Below are positions 43,782 to 55,600 of a stretch of 64,000 nt of DNA, piece after piece. A program made the translations under genes and the position numbers. Source of the DNA: Pelomonas caseinilytica (GTDB lineage: Bacteria; Pseudomonadota; Gammaproteobacteria; Burkholderiales; Burkholderiaceae_C); assembly GCF_021353235.1 (NCBI RefSeq), contig NZ_JAJTWT010000011.1:1-64000 (forward strand). The letters run 5' to 3'. Every line of letters starts with the position of its first letter. Position 1 is the first letter of the stretch. The notes below the pieces were generated by a model. The model was not told where the DNA came from. It did no database searches and saw nothing but the letters and a program-made list of their open reading frames with translations.

Positions 43782-45305
43782 TCAGAGGCTGGGGCGGGGC
43801 CAGCCCGGCACTCCGGGCGCGTGGCGTTCCGAGCCCCGACGCCAGGCCTCGGCCCAGGCCTGCACCGGATGCGCGAGCAGGCCGCGCACGACACAGCCGG
43901 CGGCGGCGCCCGTCGCCGCCACGTCGGCCAGCTGCCCGGGCTCCAGCACGCCGCCGATACCCACCACCGGCACCGGCGCCATCGCCGCCCACCAGGCGAG
44001 ATTGCCCAGCCCCTGCGGTCGCCAGGGCATGGCCTTGATCAGCGTCGGCCAGACGGGGCCGCAGGCCACGTAGTCGGGCGCCCAGGCGACGGCGCGGGCC
44101 AGCTCCCACAGGCTGTGAGAGCTCAGGCCCAGCCGCAGGCCGCGGCGGCGGGCCTCGGCGAGGTCGTGGCGGTCGGCCGGCGTCAGGGCCGCCAGGTCCT
44201 CCTGGCCGAGGTGGACGAAGTCGACGCCCAGCGCCAGGGCCTCGCGCCAGTGGTCGTTGACGACCAGCGTCGCCCCCGGCCGCCGGGCCGCGTCGACCTC
44301 GCCGGCCAGCCGCGCCTGCCAGGCCGCCTCTGCCTCTCCCGCCGCGCGCTTGAGCCGCAGCTGCACGGTGCGCAGGCCGGCATCGAAGAGCGCCGCCGCA
44401 TGGGCGCCGCGGTCCGTGATGCCGTAGACGCCCTGCACCGCCGCCCGGCCGGCGGCGCGCTGTGGCCAGGCCTGCGGCAACTCGTCGAAGGCGGCGGGCA
44501 GCAGCGCCGGGTCGGTGACGAAGCCGGGCGACGGATGCACCGGCCCGGCGCCCGCGCCAGGGGTGGCGTGGCCGCCTCCCAGCGCCGACGTGGTCAGCAT
44601 CTTGGCCAGCACGGCGGCGTCGGCCACGGTGAAGCCGCGGGCCAGGCCGGCGGCCAGGGCCGTGGCGAAGCAGCAGCCGGTGCCGTGGTGGTGGCGCGCA
44701 TCGCGGCGCGGCAGGGCCAGCCAGCCGCGGCCCTGCGGGGCCTCGAGCCAGTCCAGCGCCAGCGCGCCGGCCGCGTCCCCGCCGGTGACGCAGGCGGCGC
44801 CGACGCCCAGGCGCCGCAACGCTTGGGCCTGGGCAGGCGCCTCGCCAGCGCCCGCCAGGCGGGCCGCCTCGTCGCGATTGGGTGTGACGACCGTGGCCCG
44901 CGGCAGCAGCTCCTCGCGGTAGGCTCGCAGCAGCGCCTCGCCCGCGAAACCGGCGCCGGTCGACGCGCGCAGCACCGGGTCGACGACCAGGGCCACCTCG
45001 CCGCCCTCGCGCAACCGGTCGATCCAGCGCACGACGACGCGCAGCGCCTCGACGCTGCCCAGCAACCCCGTCTTGACGGCACGCGGCGGCAGGTCGCCGG
45101 CCAGGGCAGCGAGCTGGGCCTCGATCTGGAGGGTGGGCAAGGGGAAGATGCCCTCCACCGCCACGCTGTTCTGCGCCGTCACGGCCGCCGCGACGGCGCA
45201 CAGGTGCACGCCCATGGCGTCGGCAGCGCGCTGGTCGGCCGACAGGCCGGCCCCGCCGCCGCTGTCCAGGCCGGCGATGCTCCAGACGATGGGTGGGCGC
45301 GTCAT
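43782..45305 (-). CDS. thiDE: ThiD-ThiE fusion: HMP-P kinase and thiamine-phosphate synthase
   Basis: The 507-residue protein joins two enzymes. Residues 1 to about 250 are the hydroxymethylpyrimidine (phosphate) kinase (SIAGLDSGGGAGLSADQRA, VDPVLRASTGAGF, HHHGTGCCFATALAAGLA). From about residue 300 onward lies a ThiE barrel (GVYGITDRG, TLVVNDHW, HLGQEDLAAL, VVGIGGV). The fusion makes HMP-PP and couples it to the thiazole phosphate made by ThiG. The start at 45305 overlaps the thiG stop by four bases. Residue changes in the ThiE Ser/Thr positions were not examined in detail. Confidence 0.95.
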   Translation of the reverse strand: MTRPPIVWSIAGLDSGGGAGLSADQRAADAMGVHLCAVAAAVTAQNSVAVEGIFPLPTLQIEAQLAALAGDLPPRAVKTGLLGSVEALRVVVRWIDRLREGGEVALVVDPVLRASTGAGFAGEALLRAYREELLPRATVVTPNRDEAARLAGAGEAPAQAQALRRLGVGAACVTGGDAAGALALDWLEAPQGRGWLALPRRDARHHHGTGCCFATALAAGLARGFTVADAAVLAKMLTTSALGGGHATPGAGAGPVHPSPGFVTDPALLPAAFDELPQAWPQRAAGRAAVQGVYGITDRGAHAAALFDAGLRTVQLRLKRAAGEAEAAWQARLAGEVDAARRPGATLVVNDHWREALALGVDFVHLGQEDLAALTPADRHDLAEARRRGLRLGLSSHSLWELARAVAWAPDYVACGPVWPTLIKAMPWRPQGLGNLAWWAAMAPVPVVGIGGVLEPGQLADVAATGAAAGCVVRGLLAHPVQAWAEAWRRGSERHAPGVPGWPRPSL

Positions 45306-46090
45306 GGCAGGACGAAGGGCCGGCCGCCCACGGGCGTGCTGGGCACGGCCATGTCCTGCGGGGCCATGACGCCGGCCTCGAAGCCGGCCCTTCCGCCCGC
45401 GATGGCCTGCGCGAACGCCGCCGCCATGCGCACCGGGTCGCCGGCCTGGGCCACGGCGGAGTTCAACAGCACGCCGTCCATGCCCAGCTCCATGGCCGCC
45501 GCCGCATGCGAGGGCGCGCCGATGCCGGCGTCGACGATCAGCGGCACGCCCGGCAGGCGCTCGCGCAGCACGCGCAAGGCGAAGGGGTTGAGCAGGCCCT
45601 GCCCCGAGCCTATGGGTGCGCCCCAGGGCATCAGCACCTCGCAGCCAGCGTCGAGCAGGCGCCGGCAGGTGACGAGGTCGTCGGTGCAGTAGGGGAAGAC
45701 CTGGAAACCGTCGCGAGCCAACTGTGCGGCTGCGCTGACCAGCTCCCAGGGGTCGGGCTGCAGCGTGTGTTCGTCGCCGACGACCTCGAGCTTGACCCAG
45801 GGCGTGTCGTAGAGCTCGCGCGCCATGTGGGCCAGGGTGACGGCCTCCGCCGCCGTGCGGCAGCCGGCGGTGTTGGGCAGCAGGTGGCCGCCCGTGGCCT
45901 TCAGGGTCTCGCGGATGGCGGCGACGAAGCCGTTGTCGCCCGCCGCGGCCAGCGTGCGCTTGAGCCCGACGGTGAGCACCTGGGCGCCGCTGGCGATGAC
46001 GGCCTGCCGCAGCACCTCGGGCGAGGGATAGCCGGCCGTGCCGAGCAGGAAGCGGCTGGCCAGCGGTCGGCCGTAGAGGGTCCAGGTCAT
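45302..46090 (-). CDS. thiG: Thiazole synthase
   Basis: The 262-residue TIM-barrel protein has RFLLGTAGYPSPEVL, TVGLKR, the predicted Schiff-base Lys100 in WVKLEVVGDE, and GVLLNSAVAQAGDP. It condenses deoxyxylulose phosphate, dehydroglycine from ThiO and sulfur from ThiS thiocarboxylate into the thiazole. It follows thiS by 145 bases occupied by a palindromic repeat, an unusual gap in an otherwise overlapping operon. Confidence 0.97.
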   Translation of the reverse strand: MTWTLYGRPLASRFLLGTAGYPSPEVLRQAVIASGAQVLTVGLKRTLAAAGDNGFVAAIRETLKATGGHLLPNTAGCRTAAEAVTLAHMARELYDTPWVKLEVVGDEHTLQPDPWELVSAAAQLARDGFQVFPYCTDDLVTCRRLLDAGCEVLMPWGAPIGSGQGLLNPFALRVLRERLPGVPLIVDAGIGAPSHAAAAMELGMDGVLLNSAVAQAGDPVRMAAAFAQAIAGGRAGFEAGVMAPQDMAVPSTPVGGRPFVLP

Positions 46091-46131
46091 GCGTCACCAT
46101 TCCGTTCGGGGTTTTTTACAAGGATGCGAAA

Positions 46132-46202
46132 CACGGCCACAGAGGCACAGAGACACCGAGAGGACACCAGCCTCTCTGTGTCTCTGTGCCTCTGTGGCTG
46201 TG
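46132..46202. repeat. Palindromic CACAGAGGCACAGAG repeat, copy 2
   Basis: The arms at 46132-46163 and 46171-46202 match in about 30 of 32 positions, with a 7-base loop. The sequence is the same family as 29398-29470. It lies between thiS and thiG, where the hairpin would be part of the thiamine mRNA. Confidence 0.85.
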
Positions 46203-46235
46203 TCCTTGAACTTGGGCAGAAAGACGCTCGTCACG

Positions 46236-46439
46236 TCAGCCTCCTGTGATGGGTTGGATCAGGGTCAGCTCGTCGCCGGGCTGCACGAGGGTCGCCTCGC
46301 GCCGGGCACGCGGCACGAAGGCGCCGTTGAGCGCCGTGGCGACCGACTCTGGCGGCCGGCCCTGCTCCGCGAGCACGGCGGCGATGCTCAGGCCTTCCCG
46401 CCAGGGCTGCGGTTGGTGGTTCACGGTGTAGTCAGACAT
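46236..46439 (-). CDS. thiS: Sulfur carrier protein ThiS
   Basis: The 67-residue ubiquitin-like protein has the pattern SIAAVLAEQG, VATALNGAFVPR and the essential C-terminal Gly-Gly (ITGG). It is adenylated by ThiF and carries sulfur to ThiG. It overlaps the thiO stop region by eight bases. thiF is not in the window. Confidence 0.95.
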   Translation of the reverse strand: MSDYTVNHQPQPWREGLSIAAVLAEQGRPPESVATALNGAFVPRARREATLVQPGDELTLIQPITGG

Positions 46440-47438
46440 GGCCGAGCGCCTTCTCCGCCAGGGCCGGCGCCAGCAGCCAGCCGTGGCGGAACAGGCCGTT
46501 GATGCGCAGCAGGCCGGGCTGGTGGTCCAGGCGCGGCCGGTGATCTGCGAAGGCGGGGCGCAGGTTGGTGTCCAGCCGCACGATGCGCGCCTCGGCGAGG
46601 CCGGGCAGCACGCTGTGGGCCGCCGCCATCAGCTCGACGGCGCTGCGCAGGCTCACGCCCGAGCGGTCCTCGCTTTCGATCTCGGAGGCGCCGACGACCA
46701 CGACGTCGCCGGGCCGGGGCACGACGTAGACGCGGTGCCGCGCATGCATCAGCCGCACCGGCCGGTGCAGCGCCACGCCGGGCGCGTGCAGCCAGACCAC
46801 CTCGCCGCGCACGCCGCGCAGCCCGGGCAGCTCGGCCTTGGCGCCATGGCCGCGGGTGTCGATGACGACATCGGCATCGAGGCGGCTACCGTCATCCAGC
46901 TCCAGGCGGTGGGGCTGCACCGCCACCGCGCGCCGACCCCAGAGCCACTCGACGGCCCGCGCCTCCCGTGCAAGGGCGGCCAGCATCTCGGCGGGCAGCA
47001 CCTGGCCTTCGCCCGGCAGCAGCCAGGCGTGCAGGTCCGGCGCCAGCGCCGGTTCGAGGGCATGGCGCGCGGCCACGTCGAGCATCGGCGGCGGTGACGG
47101 CAGCCGGGCCAGCACGCGGCGGGCCGCGCCCAGGTCGCCGCCATGGGCCAGCAGCAGGCTGCCTTCGGTGCGCACCAGCCCGGGCTGTCCGAGGTCGGCG
47201 GCGATCAGCGGCCACAGCTGCAGCGAGCGCCAGCCCAGGGCGGCGATCTCGGGCTCGGCATGTTCCTGCTCGGCGACGGGACTGAGCATGCCGGCTGCCG
47301 TGAAGCCCGCCGCCCCGGGCGCCTCGGGCCCGGCGGCCGGGTCGATGACCTGCACGCGATGACCGATGCGGGCGAGCTGCCAGGCCAGCAGCCGACCCAT
47401 CACGCCGGCCCCGGCGATGGCGATGGCGAGGGTGGCCA

Positions 47439-47439
<1 letters not shown>
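46432..47439 (-). CDS. thiO: Glycine oxidase ThiO
   Basis: The 335-residue flavoprotein has the FAD-binding IAIAGAGVMGRLLAWQLA at the start, GFTAAGMLSPVAE and the C-terminal INGLFRHGWLLAPALA. It oxidises glycine to dehydroglycine for ThiG. The start at 47439 was chosen because it shares one base with the thiC stop (TGATG), while longer in-frame starts would run into thiC. The use of ThiO, not ThiH, implies an oxygen-dependent thiazole route. Confidence 0.95.
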
Positions 47440-49547
<2,108 letters not shown>

Positions 49548-50873
49548 TCAAGCCGCCCGCTTGGCAAGGGCCAGCGCGAACAAGGCCAGGCCAGTGGCGA
49601 CGGCAAAGGTGGCGCCCAGGCCTGCCGCCGCGAAGAGCGCGCCCATGGCCGAGGCGCCGGTGACCAGGCCCAGGTTGCGCGAAAGCGTGAGCAGCCCCGC
49701 GACCACACCTCGTTCATCCCCCGCCACGCCGGCCATGACGGCTGTGTTGTTGGCCGCCTGGAAGAGCGCATAACCGGGCGTCACGATGACCAGCGGACCG
49801 ACGTAGGCCAGAACGCCCAGCGCGGCCGGCAGCACCCCGATGAGGGCGCAACCCGCCGCGACGGCCATGAGGCCCAGCCGCGCCATCGACTGAGGCCCGA
49901 AGCGGTCCACCAGGCGCCCGGCCGGAATGCCGCTCAAGGCCGACGTCAGCGGGCCGACCGACATCCATGCCCCCACCGCCGCCGCGCCCAGGCCAAGTTG
50001 CCGCGAGAGATGGAAGGGACCGACGACCAGGGTCGCCATCATCACCGTGGAGACCAGGGCGTTCATCGCGAGGCCGGCGCTGAGCGCCCGGTCGCGCAGC
50101 CGCTCGAGCTTGAGCAGGGGCGAGGCGGCGCGGGCTTCCACGCCGATGAAGGCCGCCAGGCCCAGCGCCGCCAGCGGGAGCAGGCCAAGGTGGCGGGTCA
50201 TCGCCAAGGCGTAGACCGCGAGCGTGAGGGCCAGCAGGGCGGCGCCGGGGAGGTCGAGGCCAGCGCGGCGCGGCGCCGTCGACGCGGCAGGCAACACCCG
50301 CCAAGCGAGGCCGAGGGCCAGCAGGCCCAACGGCAGGTTGACGGCGAAGAGGGCCCGCCAGCCGAGGCCGGCGATCAGCAAGCCGCCGAGGGACGGCCCC
50401 AGGGCCGTGCCCACGGCCGACATGGTGCCCAGCAGGCCCATCGCCCGACCGGTGTGCGCCTTGGGCACGGCGTCGCCGACGAAGGCGAGGGTCAAGGCCA
50501 TCATGGCCGCAGCGCCCACACCCTGGGCAGCGCGCGCGGCGATCAGCGTCGGCAGGCCGGGCGCCACGGCGCAGGCGGCCGAAGCGAGCGTGAACAGCGC
50601 GATGCCAGCCAGCAGCAGGCGCCGCCGGCCCACCAGGTCGCCGAGCCGGCCGGCCGCGACGATGAGGGCCGTGGTGGCCAGCAGGAAGGCCAGCACCACC
50701 CACTGCACGGCCCCGAAAGGCTCGCCGAAGGCCTGCGCCAGCGTCGGCAAGGCCACGTTGGCGCTGCTCACGGCCAGTGACGGCAGCAGCATGCACAAGG
50801 CCAGGCTGGGCAGCACCCAGGCGGGCGCCGGCGAGTTGGTGGAAGGGGTGTTGGCGGCGGTCGTGGTGGTCAT
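49548..50873 (-). CDS. MFS drug-efflux-like transporter (DHA2 type)
   Basis: The 441-residue protein has many helices with DHA2 marks: VVLAFLLATTALIVAAGRLGDLVGRRRLLL and TLAFVGDAVPKAHTGRAMGLL. It probably exports toxic compounds with proton entry in the inner membrane. It is divergent from a LysR regulator that likely controls it. Its 3' end lies only 18 bases before the TPP riboswitch, so the thiC promoter must lie inside its last codons or thiC also receives read-through. Confidence 0.92.
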   Translation of the reverse strand: MTTTTAANTPSTNSPAPAWVLPSLALCMLLPSLAVSSANVALPTLAQAFGEPFGAVQWVVLAFLLATTALIVAAGRLGDLVGRRRLLLAGIALFTLASAACAVAPGLPTLIAARAAQGVGAAAMMALTLAFVGDAVPKAHTGRAMGLLGTMSAVGTALGPSLGGLLIAGLGWRALFAVNLPLGLLALGLAWRVLPAASTAPRRAGLDLPGAALLALTLAVYALAMTRHLGLLPLAALGLAAFIGVEARAASPLLKLERLRDRALSAGLAMNALVSTVMMATLVVGPFHLSRQLGLGAAAVGAWMSVGPLTSALSGIPAGRLVDRFGPQSMARLGLMAVAAGCALIGVLPAALGVLAYVGPLVIVTPGYALFQAANNTAVMAGVAGDERGVVAGLLTLSRNLGLVTGASAMGALFAAAGLGATFAVATGLALFALALAKRAA

Positions 50874-50919
50874 GCCCAGACCTTAGGCGGGCGGCGGGCA
50901 TGGCGGAAGACGCATGATC

Positions 50920-50936
50920 TGCACTCCATAACTGCA
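50920..50936. promoter_or_regulatory. Possible LysR operator between DHA2 transporter and LysR
   Basis: TGCA-N9-TGCA lies between the divergent genes, 9 bases before the LysR start. It is small and could be chance. Confidence 0.3.
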
Positions 50937-50945
50937 CGCAACGCC

Positions 50946-51866
50946 ATGTCAGACCCCGACCTCAACCTGCTCGCGACGCTGGATGCCCTGCTGGCCGAAG
51001 GCAGCGTCGCGGGAGCGGCCCGGCGGCTGCGGCTCAGCGCCTCGGCCATGAGCCGGGCTCTGGCCCGGCTGCGCGAGGCCACGGGCGACCCGCTGCTGGT
51101 GCGCGCCGGCCGCGGCCTGGTGCCTTCGCCGCGGGCGCTGGAGCTGCGCGAGCGCATCGGGCCCCTCGTGGAGGAAGCTCGAGCGGCACTGCGGCCGGCG
51201 GCGGCGCTGAAGCTCGACCGCCTGGAGCGGCGCTTCACGCTGCGCACGCGCGAGGGCTTCGTCGAGAACTTCGGCGCCGCCCTGCTGGCCCGCGTGGCGA
51301 GCGAGGCGCCCGGCGTGCGGCTGCGCTTCGTCCCCAAACCGGACAAGGACAGTGCCCCGCTGCGCGACGGCAGCGTGGACCTGGAAACGGGCGTCGTCGG
51401 CGCGGCGACGGGGCTCGAGCTGCGCGCGCAGGCCTTGTTCCGCGACCGCTTCGTCGGCGTCGTCCGTGCGGGGCATGCGCTGGCGGACGGCACCGTCACG
51501 GCCGGGCGTTATGCGGCGGCGGGCCACGTCGCCATGTCGCGCCGCGGGCTGGACCGCGGCCCGGTCGACGAGGCCCTGACGGCCCTGGGCCTGGCACGCG
51601 ACATCGTGGCGACGGTGGCCGGCTTCTCCGAGGCCCTGGCGCTGGCGCGCGGCACCGACCTCGTCGCCACCGTCCCCGAGCGCCACACCGCCCGGCTGCG
51701 CGAGGGCCTGCACAGCTTCGCCCTGCCGCGGGAGCTGGCGCTGCAGGACTTCACCGTCTCGCTGTTGTGGCATCCGCGGATGGATGGCGACGCGGCTCAC
51801 CGCTGGTTGCGGGGGTGTGTGAGGGAGGTGTGCGCCGCAGAGATCGGCGCGTGCGGCGACGCTTGA
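50946..51866 (+). CDS. LysR-family transcriptional regulator
   Basis: The 306-residue protein has the NodD-like start SDPDLNLLATLDALLAEGSV, AARRLRLSASAMSRALARLR, then a sensor domain with RLRFVPKPDKDSAPLRDG. It is likely to control the divergent DHA2 transporter. Confidence 0.94.
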   Translation: MSDPDLNLLATLDALLAEGSVAGAARRLRLSASAMSRALARLREATGDPLLVRAGRGLVPSPRALELRERIGPLVEEARAALRPAAALKLDRLERRFTLRTREGFVENFGAALLARVASEAPGVRLRFVPKPDKDSAPLRDGSVDLETGVVGAATGLELRAQALFRDRFVGVVRAGHALADGTVTAGRYAAAGHVAMSRRGLDRGPVDEALTALGLARDIVATVAGFSEALALARGTDLVATVPERHTARLREGLHSFALPRELALQDFTVSLLWHPRMDGDAAHRWLRGCVREVCAAEIGACGDA

Positions 51867-51914
51867 TCGGGCGCGTGTGCGGGTCTCGGCCGTCGCTGCA
51901 GACCAGGCAGCCGC

Positions 51915-52319
51915 TCAAGCCTTGGCCAGCAGGCGCGCGCCGTCCACCTTCGAAGCCGCCTTGTCGAAGGTCCACAGTGGCAGCTCGCCGGCCTGGGCGG
52001 CCAGCGCGATGTGCAGGCAGTCGGCAAAGTCCGCGGTCCCCTGCCGATAGAGCTGCAATGCCACTTCGAGCGCGCGCTCCGATTCGATGCGGAGTTCCGC
52101 TGCCGAGAACAGCGACGACAAGGCACGCAGCACGCTGTCCTTGTCGAAGCCGAAGCTCTTGCGCAGCACCCATTCGAGTTCGAGGATGACGGTCGCCGGT
52201 ACGAAAAGCTGGGCACCTTCGCTCGTGAGCCGCGTCACCAGCTCGCGTGCCGCCGCAGCCTGTGCTGCGTCGTCCTGGACCAGGTAGCGCACCAGGACGT
52301 TGGTATCGAGCGCGGGCAT
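51915..52319 (-). CDS. PIN-domain toxin, VapC-type
   Basis: The 134-residue PIN nuclease carries the acidic residues Asp5 (MPALDTNVLVRYL), Glu47 (ILELEWV), Asp97/Asp100 (TADFADCLH) and Asp119 (TFDKAA) expected for a metal-dependent RNase. It follows the antitoxin gene after three bases, the usual vapBC order. The target, likely tRNA or rRNA in the family, is not predictable. Confidence 0.92.
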   Translation of the reverse strand: MPALDTNVLVRYLVQDDAAQAAAARELVTRLTSEGAQLFVPATVILELEWVLRKSFGFDKDSVLRALSSLFSAAELRIESERALEVALQLYRQGTADFADCLHIALAAQAGELPLWTFDKAASKVDGARLLAKA

Positions 52320-52322
52320 GCG

Positions 52323-52544
52323 TCAGCGCCAGGGGTTCATCTCGTCGATGCCGACACGCTTGCCTTTGGGGGCCTTGAGCATGCCCGCCATGTCGAGGAT
52401 GGACTTGCTCTTGACCCGCACGATGAGCGTTCCATCGGGCATGGCGGACCACACCAGACGCGTGCCGGGCTTGGCGTCGACGAGGGCACGGATTTCCGCG
52501 GGCACGGTGGTCTGGCCCTTGGCCGTGACGGTGGACTGCATCAT
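52323..52544 (-). CDS. AbrB/SpoVT-type antitoxin, VapB-like
   Basis: The 73-residue protein has the swapped-hairpin AbrB DNA-binding start (QSTVTAKGQTTVPAEIR) and a toxin-binding tail (LKAPKGKRVGIDEMNPW). Two consecutive ATGs are possible; GGAG lies five bases before the first. It would bind the PIN toxin and repress its own promoter. Confidence 0.92.
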   Translation of the reverse strand: MMQSTVTAKGQTTVPAEIRALVDAKPGTRLVWSAMPDGTLIVRVKSKSILDMAGMLKAPKGKRVGIDEMNPWR

Positions 52545-52586
52545 GTCTACTCCTTACTTCTTCTTGGATTGTAATTCGCCCTTTCC

Positions 52587-52620
52587 AAAAAAAGGGCCGG
52601 CCACTCGACGCAGCCGGCCC
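52587..52620 (-). terminator. Rho-independent terminator of the RND operon
   Basis: The stem GGGCCGGC/GCCGGCCC (52594-52620) is followed on the minus strand by seven T residues, 26 bases after the RND gene stop. It insulates the vapBC-like pair that follows. Confidence 0.92.
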
Positions 52621-52646
52621 GGGCGCAGGAGCGCGCTCGAGGGAGA

Positions 52647-55600
52647 TCAGTCCTTGTCCGCCGGCATCGCGCCGGGCATGCCGTGCAGCGGCAGCGCGGT
52701 GGCACCTTGCTCCGCCGGCCGCGCCGCGGGCTTCTTGTCGCGCACCAGGTAGCTGTAGAGCACGGGCACGACGACCAGGGTCAGCAGCGTGGAGGTGATG
52801 ACGCCGCCGATGATGGCCCGGCCCATGGGCGCCTGGATCTCGCCGCCGTCATTCAGCGCGATGGCCATGGGCAGCATGCCGAAGACCATGGCGGCCGTCG
52901 TCATGATGATGGGCCGCATGCGGATGAGGCCCGCCTCGCGCAGGGCCTCGGCCACGGTGGCACCGGCCTTGCGGGCATGGTTGGCGAAGTCGACGAGCAG
53001 GATGGCGTTCTTGGTGACAAGGCCCATCAACATGACCAGGCCGATCATCGAGAACACGTTCAGCGTCGAGCGCCACAGCAGCAGGGCCAGCATCACGCCG
53101 ATGAGGGCCAGCGGCAGCGAGGCCATGATGGCGATGGGCTGCAAGAAGCTGCCGAACTGGCTGGCCAGCACGATGTAGATGAAGATGACCGCCAGGCCCA
53201 TGGCCGCCAGCAGGCCGTTGAAGGCCTCGGCCTGCTGCTTGCCGGCGCCGTCGAGCTTGAAGCTGGTGCCGGGGGGCAACTGGGTGGCCTTGATGAGCTT
53301 CTGCACGTCGGCGTTGACGTCGCCGCCCGGGCGCCCCTGCACGCCGGCGAACACGGCCTCGCGGCGCTGGAGGTTCTCGCGGCGGATGACCTCGGGGTTG
53401 AACACCGGCTCGATGGTGGCGACCTGGTCCAGCGTGATGGGCGCACCGTCCTTGGAGAAGGCCACCGGCAGCTTGCTCATCTGCTCGATGCGCTCGCGCT
53501 GCTCGCGCGGCAGGCGCAGCAGCACCTCGACCTGGTTGCCGTCGGGCGTCGTCCAGTAGGTGGCGACCTCGCCATTGACGTAGGCACGCAGGCTGGAGGC
53601 CACCTGCGGCGCGGTGAGGCCCAGCTCACGGATGGCCGAGTCCTTCAGGCGCACGGCGAAGGCCGGCAGGCCGGGCTTGACGGTGGTGTCCACGTCCACG
53701 GCACCGGGGATCTTCCTGATCTTCTCGACCAGGTCCTTGGCGGTCTGGTTCAGCACCTCGGGGTCGGTGCCCAGGATGGTGATCCAGATCGGGCGGTTGA
53801 AGCCCACGCTGACCTCCACGCCGGGGATCTTGGCGATGTCGGCGCGGATGGCGTCCTCGATCTCCTTCTGGCTGCGCTTGCGCTCGCTGCGGTCGACGAG
53901 GGAAATGTTGAGCGAGGCCTGGTTGCGGCCGGTGGCCAGGCCTTCGCCGGTGCTGCCGACCACGGTCGACACCGTCTTGATCTCGGGGTAGTGCTGGAGG
54001 ATCTCTTCCACCTGGGCGACCTTGGCGCTGCCGCGCTCGACGCTGGAGGCGACCGGCATGCGCAGGTTGACCTGGGTGAAGCTGTTGTCCGTCTCGGGCA
54101 CGAACTCGCTGCCCACCAGGGGCGCCAGCATCAGCGCCGCGACGAAGCTGGCGAAGGCGCCCCACAGTACGAGGCCGCGCGGCGTGAGGGTGGCAAAGCG
54201 CAGCACGCGCGGGGCCGTCTTGTCGCGCATGCCGTGGGCGTCGAAGGGTCGGCCGTAGGCAGGGATGGGCGGCACGAAGACGCGGTAGCGGCGCCCGGAG
54301 AAGGCCCAGTCGATGAGCCGCTCGTAGGCGTCGTGCAGGTGCTCCATGCACCAGTCGGTCGCGCGGATGGCGTGGCCGACGACGGGCAGGCGCTTGACGC
54401 GCTCGTTCACGGGGTCGTGCCAGACCGAGGACAGCATGGGGTCGAGCGTGAAGCTGACGAAGAGGCTGACCAGCACCGCCACCGCCACCGTGATGCCGAA
54501 GGGATAGAAGAACTTGCCGATGATGCCGCCCATGAAGGCCACGGGCACGAAGACGGCGCAGATGGCGAAGGTGGTGGCCATCACGGCCAGGCCGATCTCG
54601 TTGGTGCCGTCGGCCGCCGCGGTGTGGTGGTCCTTGCCCATGCCGACGTGGCGCACGATGTTCTCTCGCACGACGATGGCGTCGTCGATGAGCAGGCCGA
54701 TGCACAGCGACAGCGCCATCATGGTCATGAAGTTCAGCGTGAAGCCGAAGGCATGCACGGCGATGAAGCTGGAGATGACGGCGATGGGCAGGGTCAGGCC
54801 GGTGATGATGGTCGAGCGCCAGCTGTGCAGGAACAGGAAGACGATGGCCACGGTCAGCAGCGCGCCTTCGATGAGGGTGTGCCTGAGGCCCGTTAGCGAG
54901 CCTTTGACGAAATCGCTGTTCGCATAGATGAGGCGCAGCTCCACGTCCTTGGGCAGCTGCTTGCGCAGCTCCTCCATGGCCTCCTTGATGGCGTCGCCGG
55001 TGGCGACGATGTTGGCGTCCTGCTGCTTGAAGATGTTGAAGCTCACGGCCGGCTGGCCGTTGATGCGGGCGATGCTGTCGACCTCGCGCTCGCGCTCGAC
55101 CAGGGTACCGAGGTCATTGAGCGTCAGCGCCAGGCTGCCGCGGCGCGCGACGACCATGTTGCCGAAGGCCTTGGGGTCCTTGACCCGGCCTTCGACGCGC
55201 AGGATGGCGTCCGCCGTCCGGTCGGACAGCAGGCCCACGGGCTGGTCGGAGTTGGCATCGGCCAGGGCCTTGGCAATCTCGGCCGGCGTCACGCCATAGG
55301 CGCGCAGCCGCATGGGATCGAGGTCGATGCGCACCTCGCGCGTCGTCATGCCGCCCACGTCGACCTTGGCCACGCCTTCCACCCGCGCCAGGCGCTTGGA
55401 GACGATGAGGTCGGCCATCATGGACAGCTCGCGCGAGCCGCGCGTGCCACTCAGCAGCGCCATGACGACGACGGGCTGCGCGTTGTCGTTCTGGAAGCGC
55501 GACACCGACGGCGGCTTGACCTCCTTGGGAAAGGCCGCCTGGGCCGCAGCGACCCGGTCGCGCAGGTCCTGCATCGCCCGGCCCATGTCGGTGTTCAGGC

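Noticed and set aside
45306-46100. Upstream continuation of the ThiDE frame across thiG
   Set aside because: The extension reads thiG in another frame and has no homology; the overlap ATG at 45305 gives a normal ThiD start.
52594-52620. The hairpin after the RND gene as an insertion-sequence terminal repeat
   Set aside because: The seven-T tail on the minus strand and its position right after the operon stop fit a terminator, and no second copy flanks it.
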